A DNA stretch of 14,697 nt from Nocardioidaceae bacterium. GTDB lineage: Bacteria > Actinomycetota > Actinomycetes > Propionibacteriales > Nocardioidaceae. Both the position numbers and the translations under genes were made by a program. The stretch lies in the NCBI GenBank assembly GCA_013813125.1, contig JACCSH010000044.1:1-14697 (forward strand). Reading direction: 5' to 3'. A model generated the notes under the pieces. The model saw only the letters and a program-made list of their open reading frames with translations, searched no databases and was not told the origin of the DNA. Below, in pieces: positions 14,290 through 14,697 of this stretch (its first letter is position 1; every line of letters starts with the position of its first letter).

Positions 14290-14697
14290 TCAGGGGCGAC
14301 TGAAGAAGTCGGGTGTCTCCCAGTACCAGATGTTCTCGAGGGACACCGAACGACCCGTTCGAGGAGCGTGAATCATCTCGTCGTTACCGATGTACAAACC
14401 CTCGTGGAAGATCGAACCCGGATCACTCGGGTCGCTCGCCCAGAAGATGAGGTCGCCGGGCTGAAGCTGACTGATAGTTATGGGCGTGGTGGCCTCGTAC
14501 TGCGCCACCGAATAGTGCGGCAAGGACACTCCTGCTTGGGCCCAGGCGACCATCGTCAGGCCTGAGCAGTCCCAGGCGTCCGGTCCAGCAGCCCCCCAAA
14601 CATAGGGATCGCCCAACTGGTCGTAGGCAAAGTCGATCGCGGCCTGAGCGCCGACGGGAGGCGGCGGTGGTGGTGGCGGTGGCGGCGGCGGTGGCGG
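14290..14697 (-). CDS. NlpC/P60 (C40) peptidoglycan endopeptidase, C-terminal part (5' end missing)
   Basis: About 135 codons of a larger secreted cell-wall hydrolase are visible. The catalytic domain (from AQAAIDFAYDQLGDPYVWGAAGPDAWDCSGL onward) has the active-site cysteine in DCSG, the histidine in FHEGLYIG (most homologues have HVGIY here) and the polar third residue in MIHAPRTG. It ends WYWETPDFFSRP. Directly before it the frame encodes at least 14 consecutive prolines (14656-14697), up to the window edge, probably a flexible linker to an N-terminal coiled-coil or binding domain. TTG at 14616 is not a real start since the frame continues upstream. Such enzymes cut the D-Glu-mDAP/LL-DAP bond in stem peptides. 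It is convergent with ppa. Confidence 0.93.
   Translation of the reverse strand, partial: PPPPPPPPPPPPPPVGAQAAIDFAYDQLGDPYVWGAAGPDAWDCSGLTMVAWAQAGVSLPHYSVAQYEATTPITISQLQPGDLIFWASDPSDPGSIFHEGLYIGNDEMIHAPRTGRSVSLENIWYWETPDFFSRP

Noticed and set aside
14265..14313. Near-identical GAAGACGTCGGG / GAAGAAGTCGGG pair around the ppa-NlpC junction
   Set aside because: Short, partly within the NlpC/P60 coding end, and not inverted, so neither a terminator nor a clear repeat element.

Overview
The window is high-GC DNA whose genes, gene order and start-codon habits point to an actinobacterium. The protein flavour suggests the Nocardioidaceae/Propionibacteriales, but that placement is inference from recall, not from a search. 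Apart from one 641-bp gap it is densely packed with genes.

Left end (1-2329): an osmoprotectant (glycine betaine/choline/carnitine-type) ABC importer of the OpuC family. Two permease genes lie on the minus strand with an ATGA overlap, and the distal one runs off the left edge. The ATPase gene with C-terminal CBS domains is on the plus strand. The divergent start codons are only 3 bp apart and a perfect 13-bp palindrome spans both. The substrate-binding protein is not in the window and may lie just to the left.

Middle gap (2330-2970): no convincing gene. It holds three near-identical ~25-bp repeats at a 50-51 bp period, each carrying a GTTC-N4-GAAC dyad.

Right-hand block (2971-13635, all minus strand, transcribed right to left): dacB (PBP4-type DD-carboxypeptidase), a DUF2342-type zincin, tilS, hpt, ftsH, folE, folP, a SnoaL/NTF2-like gene, folB, folK, a DUF3180 membrane protein and an unrecognised membrane/coiled-coil protein. 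This is the familiar actinobacterial dacB-zincin-tilS-hpt-ftsH-fol arrangement. It joins cell-wall trimming, tRNA-Ile lysidine formation, purine salvage, membrane proteolysis and dihydropteroate synthesis. folE, folP, folB and folK supply most steps from GTP to dihydropteroate; folC and the pab genes are not present here.

Right end (13736-14697): ppa (inorganic pyrophosphatase) on the plus strand, divergent from dacB. It converges on a minus-strand NlpC/P60 cell-wall hydrolase whose N-terminal part, beyond a long polyproline linker, lies outside the window.

Most of the content is conserved housekeeping. The less ordinary signals are regulatory: the palindrome over the divergent opuC starts, a set of Shine-Dalgarno-less genes with a TANNNT hexamer 6-7 nt before the start codon (a leaderless-mRNA pattern), a 17-nt hairpin that exactly fills the space between a strong Shine-Dalgarno and the ftsH GTG, and the periodic dyad repeats.
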